DNA from: CAYRYU01 sp964428355 | GTDB taxonomy: Bacteria; Muiribacteriota; Ozemobacteria; Ozemobacterales; Ozemobacteraceae | DNA length: 51,201 nt | Direction: 5' to 3' | NCBI GenBank assembly: GCA_964428355.1 | Contig: CAYRYU010000049.1 | Location: 1-51,201, forward strand | Part shown: positions 42,154 through 49,695 of the stretch, one piece after another | Layout: the number at the start of each line of letters is the position of its first letter | Position numbering within the stretch: position 1 is the stretch's first letter | Position numbers and translations under genes: made by a program | The notes under the pieces: model-generated | Told to the model about the DNA's origin: nothing | What the model saw: only the letters and a program-made list of their open reading frames with translations | Databases searched by the model: none

Positions 42154-43536
42154 TCAACATTCCGAGAATCGGCCTTCGGCCTGGGCGAAAACGGTTCCGT
42201 CCGGGGCCTGGACCGATCCGGTGGTGAAATGGATCCGGCTCCGGGAGCCGACCCAGTTTCCAACGACGGTAAGAGGAAATCCGATGGGCGCGGGTTTGAG
42301 GAACCTGACCCGCATGTCGGCGGTGACGACCCTCAATCCCAATTCCAGGAGGCATTGGGCCATCACTTCATCCAGGAGCGTGGAGAGAATCCCGCCATGG
42401 ACGATTCCAGCGTATCCCTGGAAGCTTGGGCCCGCGACCCAGGTCACCGAACAGGAGTTGGAATCCAGCTTGGTGAAGTTCAGGTGCAACCCCTGGGGGT
42501 TGCCCTGGCCGCAGACAAAACAATGGTCGTTGTCGATAAGGGAAACCGCCCCACCGTTCCTGTCCTGGACGCGCTGCCCACCGTGCGCAAGGGTGGGAAC
42601 GAGAAACTCCCGTTCCCGGGCGGCGCGGGTGGTCAGCGGGAGCCGCTCGAGAGGAATCGCCGAAACTTCCGCGAGGCGGTTCTTGAGAATCTCGGGGCCC
42701 GGGATCGGAAAACCGGTCATCATGGGATCTCCCGTGGAAAACGGAAGCGGGCCCAGGTCGTTGAGTCCGTGTTCGACCAGCTCGGGGTACCGGTGAAAGA
42801 GGTGAGGGGCGATCCCGATCGCATGGACCGGAAAGACCTTCCGTAGAGCCTCGGTCACCCGTCCGACCGCCTCGAACCCCAAAGGAGGCCTGGCCCGAAG
42901 TTCCGTGCCAGGAAGGGGCTGGAAGGGGATGACCCTTACATCCTGCAGGAACGGGTCGGCAGCGCAGAAGGCCCCCAACTCCCCGATCACGCGGAGCCGG
43001 TCTTCATCAGACTCTCCGATCCCGAGGAGGAAATCCAGGTGATAGGGAATCTCGAGCGCGTGCGCGCGTTCGATCATCTCCCGGCCCGATTTCTGGTTCC
43101 GTCCCCGGGCCTTTTCATGAGCTTCCCCGGGTTTGTCGAGGTTCCCGGGAAGAATGTCGATCCGGACCGATGCGGCAAAGGACGAAAGGGCCTGCAGTTC
43201 GTGGCGCTCCAGGAAACCGCACGAGATGACAGGGAGAAGGCGCTCGTCCAGTGCCTGCCGGCATGCCTTCTGGAGATACTCCGAAAAGGAGAAACAACCT
43301 TCACGTTTCAGCATCAACTGGATTTCGGGGAACTCCTGGGGGGCCTCTCCCGCCACCAGGACGACTTCCACTGCCCCGTTACGGGAAATCTCCCGAAACC
43401 TTGCCGACAGATCGGCAAGGGTGGGAAGCCCTTCGGATCGTTTCCCGAACGGACAGTATCCGCACGAGTATTTGCATACCCTCGTCAACTCGACGGTCGA
43501 GCTGAATATATACCCGATAACGGGTCGGTCGGTCAT
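42154..43536 (-). CDS. Fusion of a CofG-like radical SAM domain and a PaaI-type hotdog thioesterase
   Basis: 460 residues in one uninterrupted frame. Residues 1-320 form a radical SAM barrel with Cys21-x3-Cys25-x2-Cys28 (CKYSCGYC). The later YHLDFLLGIGESDEDRLRVI and IPFQPLPGTEL blocks match CofG, the enzyme that helps build the deazaflavin chromophore of F420. Residues 335-460 are a hotdog thioesterase of the PaaI/YiiD type: CFVCGQGNPQGLHL, FQGYAGIVHGGILSTLLDE with HGG at 380-382, and DMRVRFLKPAPIG. The fusion is unusual and the joint chemistry is not known. No F420 genes are in view. No ribosome site precedes the ATG, and a -10-like TACACT ends six bases before it, so the message may be leaderless. 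Confidence 0.82.
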   Translation of the reverse strand: MTDRPVIGYIFSSTVELTRVCKYSCGYCPFGKRSEGLPTLADLSARFREISRNGAVEVVLVAGEAPQEFPEIQLMLKREGCFSFSEYLQKACRQALDERLLPVISCGFLERHELQALSSFAASVRIDILPGNLDKPGEAHEKARGRNQKSGREMIERAHALEIPYHLDFLLGIGESDEDRLRVIGELGAFCAADPFLQDVRVIPFQPLPGTELRARPPLGFEAVGRVTEALRKVFPVHAIGIAPHLFHRYPELVEHGLNDLGPLPFSTGDPMMTGFPIPGPEILKNRLAEVSAIPLERLPLTTRAAREREFLVPTLAHGGQRVQDRNGGAVSLIDNDHCFVCGQGNPQGLHLNFTKLDSNSCSVTWVAGPSFQGYAGIVHGGILSTLLDEVMAQCLLELGLRVVTADMRVRFLKPAPIGFPLTVVGNWVGSRSRIHFTTGSVQAPDGTVFAQAEGRFSEC

Positions 43537-43546
43537 TTCGAAAGTG

Positions 43547-43612
43547 TATCACAAACCCCTCCGGGGAAAAAAGCCACAAAATCGGACTCCTATTTGTGGG
43601 TGGTTTGTGATA
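43547..43612. promoter_or_regulatory. Divergent promoter region with nested inverted repeats
   Basis: An 11-bp perfect inverted repeat, TATCACAAACC (43547-43557) and GGTTTGTGATA (43602-43612), encloses a second pair, CCACAAA (43574-43580) and TTTGTGG (43593-43599). Each outer arm reads GGTTTGTGATA towards its own gene and contains an extended -10 (TGATACACT on the minus strand, TGATAAAAA on the plus). Four TTTGTG half-sites in all suggest one regulator controlling both the radical SAM operon and the Bat operon. Confidence 0.55.
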
Positions 43613-43681
43613 AAAATGTGGGAACTTTTTCGGGGTCCTCGGGTCTATCTCGATGCACCCCATCAGGAAGGTGAACTTCTA

Positions 43682-44770
43682 ATGAAGAAATCCGGTTTTT
43701 CGGCGGCTCTTTTCTTTTGCCTCGTGAGCCTGCTTTTCATTCGGCAAACCGCCCATTGCCAGGATATGACGATCGACGCGACCGTCGACAAGAAGACGGT
43801 CCAGTTCGGGGAATCCCTGACCCTGGTCATCACCATCACCCAGAGCCTCGGAGCGGGCGGCGGAACCGGGGTAGGAGCCCCGAGGATCACAAGCATCCCG
43901 GGTTTCGACATCGCCGGGCAGCGTTCTTCACAGAACATGAGCTTTGTTAACGGCGTGGGACAGGTAACCCTGCAAACGGCCTACGAACTGGTTCCCCAAG
44001 GGCCCGGAGAACACGTAATCCCCGCCCTTTCGATCCGGGGCCCCGATGGAAAGACCCACACCACACAGCCGATTCAGATATCCGTCAAACCGCCCAGCGA
44101 GGAAAAGGAGGGCGCGGACGCAAAGGAAACCCCCGACGATCCCCCCGAGGATGAGCCCTCACGCACCAGGGAAGGATTCAGCTTCACCAGGGGTCTGATG
44201 GTGGTCGTTCTCGTCGTCGTCCTGGTAATCGGGGCAACGATGCTTTTCGCGTGGTTCCTCGGGAAGTCGACGACCCGCAACACCCGCTGGGACAAGAAAG
44301 CCCCCGCAGGGCCGTCGAAAGGAACCGCTCCCGACTATTCCACCCCGAAATCCGAAATCTCCGATGCCCACATCGTACAGGAAAATCCCAAAGTTTCACC
44401 CGAGGGTCCGAAAGCCCCTCCCCCACCCCGGCCCCCCATCGCCCGGGAGAAAATCGATTTCGAGATCGAGGTCGAAGCATTGAAAAGATCTTTCCCCGAC
44501 GCCGGGATCGAGTTCTACCGGAAGTATTTCGAACTTTTCCGCAGTGCTATCCTTTCCCGTAACCATCGGCTGGAGCCGACGATGACCCCCGATGAACTCA
44601 TGAAGAAGGTCCTGTCGATGCTTCCTCCGGTTCACTCCGAAAAGGTCCGGAACCTCGGCGAAGACTGGGAGTGCGTTGCCTTCGCCAACACGCGCCCGGG
44701 CCGTTCGTTTTCCGCCATCCACTCCGACACCATGGACATACTCGCAACCTTTACCCGCCAGGAGCGATGA
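43682..44770 (+). CDS. BatD-like exported protein with a single N-terminal domain
   Basis: 362 residues from ATG 43682. Signal peptide (KKSGFSAALFFCLVSLLFI) then a BatD-type domain: DATVDKKTVQFGESLTLVITI, IPGFDIAGQRSSQNMSFVNG and ALSIRGPDGKTHTTQPIQI. Typical BatD proteins have several such domains; here only one is present. A Pro/Glu-rich linker leads to a TM segment (LMVVVLVVVLVIGATMLFAWF at about 178-198). The cytoplasmic C-terminal region (240-362) is helical and resembles the tail of BatD or DUF4381 proteins. It begins the MoxR/Bat operon; the moxR start is one base after its stop. Confidence 0.8.
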   Translation: MKKSGFSAALFFCLVSLLFIRQTAHCQDMTIDATVDKKTVQFGESLTLVITITQSLGAGGGTGVGAPRITSIPGFDIAGQRSSQNMSFVNGVGQVTLQTAYELVPQGPGEHVIPALSIRGPDGKTHTTQPIQISVKPPSEEKEGADAKETPDDPPEDEPSRTREGFSFTRGLMVVVLVVVLVIGATMLFAWFLGKSTTRNTRWDKKAPAGPSKGTAPDYSTPKSEISDAHIVQENPKVSPEGPKAPPPPRPPIAREKIDFEIEVEALKRSFPDAGIEFYRKYFELFRSAILSRNHRLEPTMTPDELMKKVLSMLPPVHSEKVRNLGEDWECVAFANTRPGRSFSAIHSDTMDILATFTRQER

Positions 44771-44771
44771 A

Positions 44772-45773
44772 ATGATTCCCCCCAACGACCCAAACCTGAA
44801 AAACCGCATTGAAGAGGCTGGATCAACGATCCATAAGGTCCGCCAGGAGGTTGGAAAGATACTTGTCGGGCAGAAACCCCTTCTCGATCGGCTGATCCTT
44901 GCCCTCATCACCAACGGGCACATCCTTCTCGAGGGTGTCCCCGGACTTGCAAAGACTCTGGCCATCAAGGCGCTCTCGCGAACGGTGGACACGATGTTTT
45001 CGAGAATCCAGTTCACTCCCGACCTTCTCCCCGCAGACCTGATCGGAACGCGGATCTTCGACCCCCAGAAAGCCGCCTTTTTCACCCACCAGGGCCCGAT
45101 CTTCGCCCAGTTCCTCCTCGCTGACGAGATCAACCGGGCACCGGCCAAGGTCCAGAGCGCTCTCCTCGAGGCGATGGAGGAGCGGCAGGTGACGATCGAG
45201 CACGACACGTTCAAGCTGAAGGAACCCTTCCTCGTGCTCGCGACCCAGAACCCCATCGAAACCGAAGGAACCTACCAACTCTCCGAGGCCCAGGTCGACC
45301 GTTTCCTTTTCAAGGTGCTGGTGGACTATCCCGGTTTCGAGGAAGAAAGGGAAATCGTCTCGAGAATGGGGCTCAACGAGGAAAAGCACTCCCTGGACAT
45401 CATCGCCCGGGTTCTCGACGGGCCCCGGGTTCTCCAGCTCCGCGACCTGTCCCGGCAGGTTTACATCGACGACAAGATCGTGGAGTATATCCTGCGACTC
45501 GTCGATGCGACAAGAAAACCCGAAGACTACCGCCTCGACATCAAGCAATACATCAGATACGGAGCCTCCCCCAGAGCTTCGATCTACCTCGCCCGTGCCT
45601 CGAGATCTTTTGCCCTGGTGAACGGGCGCCCATACGTGAAGCCCGACGACGTGAAGGCGATCCTGTTCGACGTTTTGCGTCATCGTATCATTCCTACCTA
45701 CGAAGCCGAGGCCGATGAGGTCGACTCGGAGGAGATCATCCGGCGGATCTCCGACGGTGTGCCCGTGCCCTGA
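44772..45773 (+). CDS. MoxR-family AAA+ ATPase
   Basis: 333 residues. Walker A GVPGLAKT (55-62), Walker B LLADEIN, sensor 1 ATQNPIETEGTYQLSEAQVDRF and C-terminal lid RYGASPRASIYLARAS are all typical of the MoxR (MRP) subfamily. MoxR ATPases work as chaperone-like partners of vWA proteins. ATG 44772 lies one base after the BatD-like stop (TGAAATG). The DUF58 gene follows 39 bases later, so this is the standard MoxR - DUF58 - BatA - BatB order. Confidence 0.95.
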   Translation: MIPPNDPNLKNRIEEAGSTIHKVRQEVGKILVGQKPLLDRLILALITNGHILLEGVPGLAKTLAIKALSRTVDTMFSRIQFTPDLLPADLIGTRIFDPQKAAFFTHQGPIFAQFLLADEINRAPAKVQSALLEAMEERQVTIEHDTFKLKEPFLVLATQNPIETEGTYQLSEAQVDRFLFKVLVDYPGFEEEREIVSRMGLNEEKHSLDIIARVLDGPRVLQLRDLSRQVYIDDKIVEYILRLVDATRKPEDYRLDIKQYIRYGASPRASIYLARASRSFALVNGRPYVKPDDVKAILFDVLRHRIIPTYEAEADEVDSEEIIRRISDGVPVP

Positions 45774-45812
45774 TCGCCACTTCAGTTTCCGGAACTTCAG
45801 GAAGGAGTTGCG

Positions 45813-46703
45813 ATGCTTCCGAAACAGCTTCTAGCCGAGATCCGAAAGATCGAGATCCGGACCCGACACCTGGTCGATTCCGTGTATTCGGGCGGATACC
45901 GGTCGGTTTTCAAGGGGCGGGGAATCGAATTCGCCGGGATCCGCGAGTATTACCGCGGGGACGAGTTCCGCTCGATCGACTGGAAGGTCACAGCACGGTC
46001 CGGTTCCCTCCACATAAGGGAATTGATGGAAGAGCGTGAGCTTCAGGTCGTGATCGCCCTCGACCTCTCCGCATCGATGGCTTTCGGGACAGGTTCCCGG
46101 GAAAAGCGGGAAACCGCAGTCGAGTTCGGTGCGGCAATGGCGATGGCGGCGGCCCGCAACAACGACCGCGTCGGAATCTGCCTCTTCACGAACGACGTGG
46201 AAAAGTACATCGCCCCCGCCAAAGGCCGGACGCACATCCTGCGCCTTATCAGGGAGCTGCTCTATTTCATTCCCAAGGAAAAATCATCCGACTTGAGGCC
46301 CGCGCTCCATTTTCTGAACAAGAGCCTCGGGCGCAGATCGGTCATTTTTTTCGTTTCCGACTGGATCGATCTGCCCCCGATCGAAAGAGAACTCAAGATC
46401 AGCTCGGTGCACCACGATTTCATAGCCGTTTCCGTCCAGGATCCAAAGGAAGAGACCCTACCCGACATGGGACTCATCGAACTCGAGGACCCGGAGACCG
46501 GGAGCGAAATGATCTGGGACACATCAGACCGGAAACTGAACGAAAAGTTCGCCGAAGCGGAGAAAACCCGAAGGAAGGCCCTTGCAGGTCTTTGCGCCAG
46601 GCTGGAGATAGACAGGATCAACCTCCGTGCCGGGGAATCGGTGATAGGACCAATCTGTCGCCTTTTCGCGGAACGGGAACACCGGTTTGCCTCAGGAAAA
46701 TGA
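45813..46703 (+). CDS. DUF58 vWA-like protein
   Basis: 296 residues. The N-terminal DUF58 signature (YSGGYRSVFKGRGIEFAGIR, YYRGDEFRSIDWKVTARSG) is followed by a vWA-type core with MIDAS D84-x-S86-x-S88 (ALDLSASM), FTNDVEKYI and IFFVSDWID. DUF58 proteins are the usual direct partner of MoxR and act on cytoplasmic vWA or membrane complexes. AAGGAG precedes the ATG. The stop is 13 bases from the SurA-like gene. Confidence 0.93.
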   Translation: MLPKQLLAEIRKIEIRTRHLVDSVYSGGYRSVFKGRGIEFAGIREYYRGDEFRSIDWKVTARSGSLHIRELMEERELQVVIALDLSASMAFGTGSREKRETAVEFGAAMAMAAARNNDRVGICLFTNDVEKYIAPAKGRTHILRLIRELLYFIPKEKSSDLRPALHFLNKSLGRRSVIFFVSDWIDLPPIERELKISSVHHDFIAVSVQDPKEETLPDMGLIELEDPETGSEMIWDTSDRKLNEKFAEAEKTRRKALAGLCARLEIDRINLRAGESVIGPICRLFAEREHRFASGK

Positions 46704-46716
46704 AAGGGATCGAACT

Positions 46717-47943
46717 ATGACCGGAATCAGGGAACTCGTCAGCAGAGTCAACACTCTTCTCGTCCTGACCATGATCGGCCTCGTGCTTGGGTTGTCCCTC
46801 GCCTGGGATCGGCAACAGAGCCGGACGACACAGTCGGGCCCCGATCGTTCCGCATATGCCGCCGAACTATTGGCCCACGGAATGACACAGGAAGCCGCCG
46901 AGATCCTTCTTCAAGAGTCGAATGCCGCTCCCGGTTCGTCACGCGGGCTGAAATTGAGGAAAATCCTCGCGGACCTTTACACCGAGAAGCTCGGGGATTA
47001 CGAAAAGGGCCTTGCACAGTATGTTCTTCTCCGAACCCTGGATCCCGGTCAGGCCAGTGCCACCGAAGCCGGAATCCGCCTCTGCATGGACCGCCTCGGC
47101 CGGGTGTATGACGTGCAGCGGCGTCAGATACTCGAAGAGGGAGGCAACCCCCTTCGAATCGACGTCGGAGCGTCCACCGCGGTGCGTCTTGGAAACGAAA
47201 GCGTCCTGACCTTCGGGGACATCGAAAAGAAACTCGGACAACTCGGCATTTCCCCGAAAGGTGCCCCCCGGGATGCCGTCGAAAAGATTGTCCAGGGGAT
47301 GACGAGTGAGGTCCTCCTCCGGCGTGCCGCCAGGAGGTCAGGAATTCAGCGGGAACCCAGGTTCCTCGAACAGGTGCGCGCGTTCGAGGAAAACCTTGCC
47401 CTTCAGAAATACCTCGAGGAAAAGATCCTGAAAGATGTGAAAGTCGATGACCAGGCGCTCTCGCTTTTCCTCGAGAAGAACAAGGCGGAGTTCGATTCCC
47501 CCTTGCGAGTCGTCTACTCCGTTCTGGCTTTTTCGGACGAAACGGGTGCCAGGGACTTCGTGTCCGGCAAGGCAGTGGCAACCCCGCCGATGGTCCTCAA
47601 GGACCACGAAAATTCGCTGCAGGAGCAACTTCCCGCTCCACTTCGATCCGTTAAGTGGGATTCTGATCCGGTCGAGGGGAATCTCGGTCCTGTCGAATCC
47701 GAAGGGAAATGGATCGTTTACCCCATCCACCAGGTCATCCCTGCCAAGAAGACCGCTCCGGAACTTGCCAGGCAACAAGCCCGTCTGAAGCTGCTCGAGG
47801 AGAAACAGGGCGACAAGATTTCTTCAACCCTGGCCGAGCTCGCCCGCCAGGAGGAGATGAAGATCCTCAAGGACGAGATTTTCCGTTACTTCTGCCCCAA
47901 TGCCTCTGATACCCAAACCGGAGGAAACGTTGGAATCCACTGA
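46717..47943 (+). CDS. Membrane-anchored SurA-like (parvulin-type) protein
   Basis: 408 residues from ATG 46717 (AAAGGGA about six bases upstream). One TM anchor (NTLLVLTMIGLVLGLSLAW) is followed by a TPR-like helical stretch (AYAAELLAHGMTQEAAEIL, LADLYTEKLGDYEKGLAQY). A SurA N-terminal-type domain comes next (VLTFGDIEKKLGQLGI, QGMTSEVLLRRAARRSGI, FLEQVRAFEENLALQKYL). A parvulin-like segment follows (FDSPLRVVYSVLAFSDETGARDF, WIVYPIHQVIPAK), but it is diverged enough that PPIase activity is uncertain. A periplasmic chaperone for the Bat complex is a reasonable inference. It is not a usual member of the Bat operon. Confidence 0.7.
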   Translation: MTGIRELVSRVNTLLVLTMIGLVLGLSLAWDRQQSRTTQSGPDRSAYAAELLAHGMTQEAAEILLQESNAAPGSSRGLKLRKILADLYTEKLGDYEKGLAQYVLLRTLDPGQASATEAGIRLCMDRLGRVYDVQRRQILEEGGNPLRIDVGASTAVRLGNESVLTFGDIEKKLGQLGISPKGAPRDAVEKIVQGMTSEVLLRRAARRSGIQREPRFLEQVRAFEENLALQKYLEEKILKDVKVDDQALSLFLEKNKAEFDSPLRVVYSVLAFSDETGARDFVSGKAVATPPMVLKDHENSLQEQLPAPLRSVKWDSDPVEGNLGPVESEGKWIVYPIHQVIPAKKTAPELARQQARLKLLEEKQGDKISSTLAELARQEEMKILKDEIFRYFCPNASDTQTGGNVGIH

Positions 47944-48685
47944 AAACAACAGGCTGAGGAAAGGCCACGCTTCAGTGGAAGCGGCGACAAAGGGGGCGCC
48001 GGTCTCTGGTCACCCCGCGAGATCGGCCTTTGGGCTATTCGGTCGCGAGCTTTTCCTCGGCGGGACCTTCCTCGGCGGGATCTTCCGCCGCGGGATCTTC
48101 CGCCGCGGATTCCTCCGCCGCGGTCGGATTCCCCTGCTCGTGGCAACCCTTGCCGGCGGCCTCCCTCCTCTTCCGCCCGGTGAGGAAATTTTCGACATCA
48201 GAGATCCCGTGCTGGTGCCATTTCCATGGCTCACTTTCATCCTGAAGGGCTTGGGCCTCGCGATCCTGGCCTGGTTGGCATTTCGCCTCGTCGCCTGGGT
48301 TTTCCGGCCGATCTCCAGGGAAAAACGGGCTCCAGAGCCCAAGGACCCCTTGAAGGAAGCGCTCGATGGTCTGGAGAGGCTCAAGCGCTCTCAGGTCTGG
48401 GCCGAGCGAAGGGTCAAGGATATTCTCGAGGTCCTGACCCGGGTTCTGAAGGTTTTCCTGAAAGACCGTTTCAGCTTGGGCCTGGGCCTTGCGGCAACCT
48501 CCGATGAACTGCTTGCGGATATGCGCCGGAACAGGGTTTCGGAAAGGCTCATGAGCACCTCTTCGGAACTTCTTGGGTTTTGCGACCGGGTCAAATATGC
48601 CAAGGGGGCTTTCGAGGGGACTTCGCTCGAGGAAATGGTCGCCCGGATCCGCCAGCTCCTTCTCGAGGAGGATTGGCGCCCATGA
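47930..48685 (+). CDS. DUF4381-like Bat-operon membrane protein
   Basis: About 251 residues. The start is uncertain: TTG 47930 has GGAGG six bases upstream and is preferred; ATG 47900 has no ribosome site and GTG 47975 is possible. The N-terminal region has a tandem peptide repeat of the form IFRRG (48052-48126). A TM segment (FPWLTFILKGLGLAILAWLAF) follows, then a helical C-terminal domain with ERRVKDILEVLTRVLKVFL, GLAATSDELLADMRRN and LLGFCDRVKYAKGAFEGTSL. That last region matches DUF4381, which sits beside BatA and BatB in many genomes. The stop overlaps the batA ATG (ATGA). Confidence 0.75.
   Translation: MESTENNRLRKGHASVEAATKGAPVSGHPARSAFGLFGRELFLGGTFLGGIFRRGIFRRGFLRRGRIPLLVATLAGGLPPLPPGEEIFDIRDPVLVPFPWLTFILKGLGLAILAWLAFRLVAWVFRPISREKRAPEPKDPLKEALDGLERLKRSQVWAERRVKDILEVLTRVLKVFLKDRFSLGLGLAATSDELLADMRRNRVSERLMSTSSELLGFCDRVKYAKGAFEGTSLEEMVARIRQLLLEEDWRP
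48052..48126 (+). repeat. Five 15-bp in-frame repeats in the DUF4381-like gene
   Basis: Five units of 15 bases (48052-48066, 48067-48081, 48082-48096, 48097-48111, 48112-48126) follow the pattern CTTCCGCCGCGGGAT with small changes. They encode FLGGT-FLGGI-FRRGI-FRRGF-LRRGR, a basic amphipathic stretch just before the first hydrophobic region. Confidence 0.8.
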
Positions 48686-49695
48686 GATGGTTCAGCCCCG
48701 AGTTCTTGATGCTGTTGATTCTTTTCCCGATTGTCCTGGCATACAAGTATCTTCTCCAGGGCCCGCTCAGAAAGGGCGGAGTCAGGTTCCCTCCCTTCAA
48801 GGAGCTTGCAAAGGCCGGTTCGAGTTGGCGGACCAGGCTCATGTTCCTTCCTGACCTGACCAGGTTCCTCGTTCTCGTTCTTCTCGTTCTGGGTTTGATG
48901 CGTCCCCAGTTCGGGCTCGAAAGGGAGACGGTTCTCCGGCAGGGGATCGACGTCATGATCGTCCTCGATGTTTCGGGAAGCATGGCGGCGGAGGATTTCA
49001 AACCATCCAGGCTCAAAGCCGCCCAGGCAATTACGGAGAAGTTCATCAACGGCCTGAAAGACCACAGGCTTGGCCTGGTCGTATTTGCAGGTCTCTCGCT
49101 GACCCAGTGTCCCCTGACCATGGACTACGGGATTGTGACCGAACTGCTCCGCAGGGCCGATCTCCGGATGATCAAGGCTGACGGGACGGCGATCGGGGAT
49201 GCGATCATCAATGCGGTGTACAAGTTCAAGAAGGGGCCCGGCGAAAAGCGGGACCAGGTGATCATCCTCCTTACCGACGGGGAGAACAACGCGGGGGTGA
49301 TCGATCCGATGGAAGCGGCGAAGATCGGGGCCGACAAAGGCATCCGGATCTACACCATCGGGGTTGGCAGCCTGGAAGGGGCACCGATCCCTGTCGATAC
49401 CAGGGTTGGAAAACAATATCTGACGAACAACGACGGCACGTTGTACATCCCGAAGATCGATGAAGGATTGCTCAGGGATATCGCCTTCCTGACCAAGGGC
49501 CAGTACTTCCGGGCGACCGACAACCAGGCCCTGGAGAAAATCTACGCCACCATCGCCACCCTCGAGAAGGGGAAGATCGACATCAGCCGGTCGGTTCAGT
49601 ATTCCGAGCGGTTCTATTGGTTCATCGCTCCCGCTTTCGCCCTCCTGGGGCTCGAAATCTTCCTCCGGATGAAAATCTTCCCGAGGGTCTTCTGA
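48682..49695 (+). CDS. batA: BatA-type vWA membrane protein
   Basis: 337 residues from ATG 48682, overlapping the previous stop (ATGA). N-terminal TM (EFLMLLILFPIVLAYKYLL), second TM (LTRFLVLVLLVLGLM), vWA core with MIDAS D96-x-S98-x-S100 (IVLDVSGSM), FAGLSLTQCPLTMDYG, GTAIGDAI and LLTDGENNAG, and a C-terminal TM (FYWFIAPAFALLGLEIFL). This is the standard TM-TM-vWA-TM plan of BatA, implicated in oxidative or envelope stress tolerance. The batB ATG overlaps its stop (TGATG). Confidence 0.93.
   Translation: MRWFSPEFLMLLILFPIVLAYKYLLQGPLRKGGVRFPPFKELAKAGSSWRTRLMFLPDLTRFLVLVLLVLGLMRPQFGLERETVLRQGIDVMIVLDVSGSMAAEDFKPSRLKAAQAITEKFINGLKDHRLGLVVFAGLSLTQCPLTMDYGIVTELLRRADLRMIKADGTAIGDAIINAVYKFKKGPGEKRDQVIILLTDGENNAGVIDPMEAAKIGADKGIRIYTIGVGSLEGAPIPVDTRVGKQYLTNNDGTLYIPKIDEGLLRDIAFLTKGQYFRATDNQALEKIYATIATLEKGKIDISRSVQYSERFYWFIAPAFALLGLEIFLRMKIFPRVF

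Noticed and set aside
43547..43612. Classical CRP site
   Set aside because: The TGTGA half-sites face outward with a 44-base spacing instead of TGTGA-N6-TCACA.
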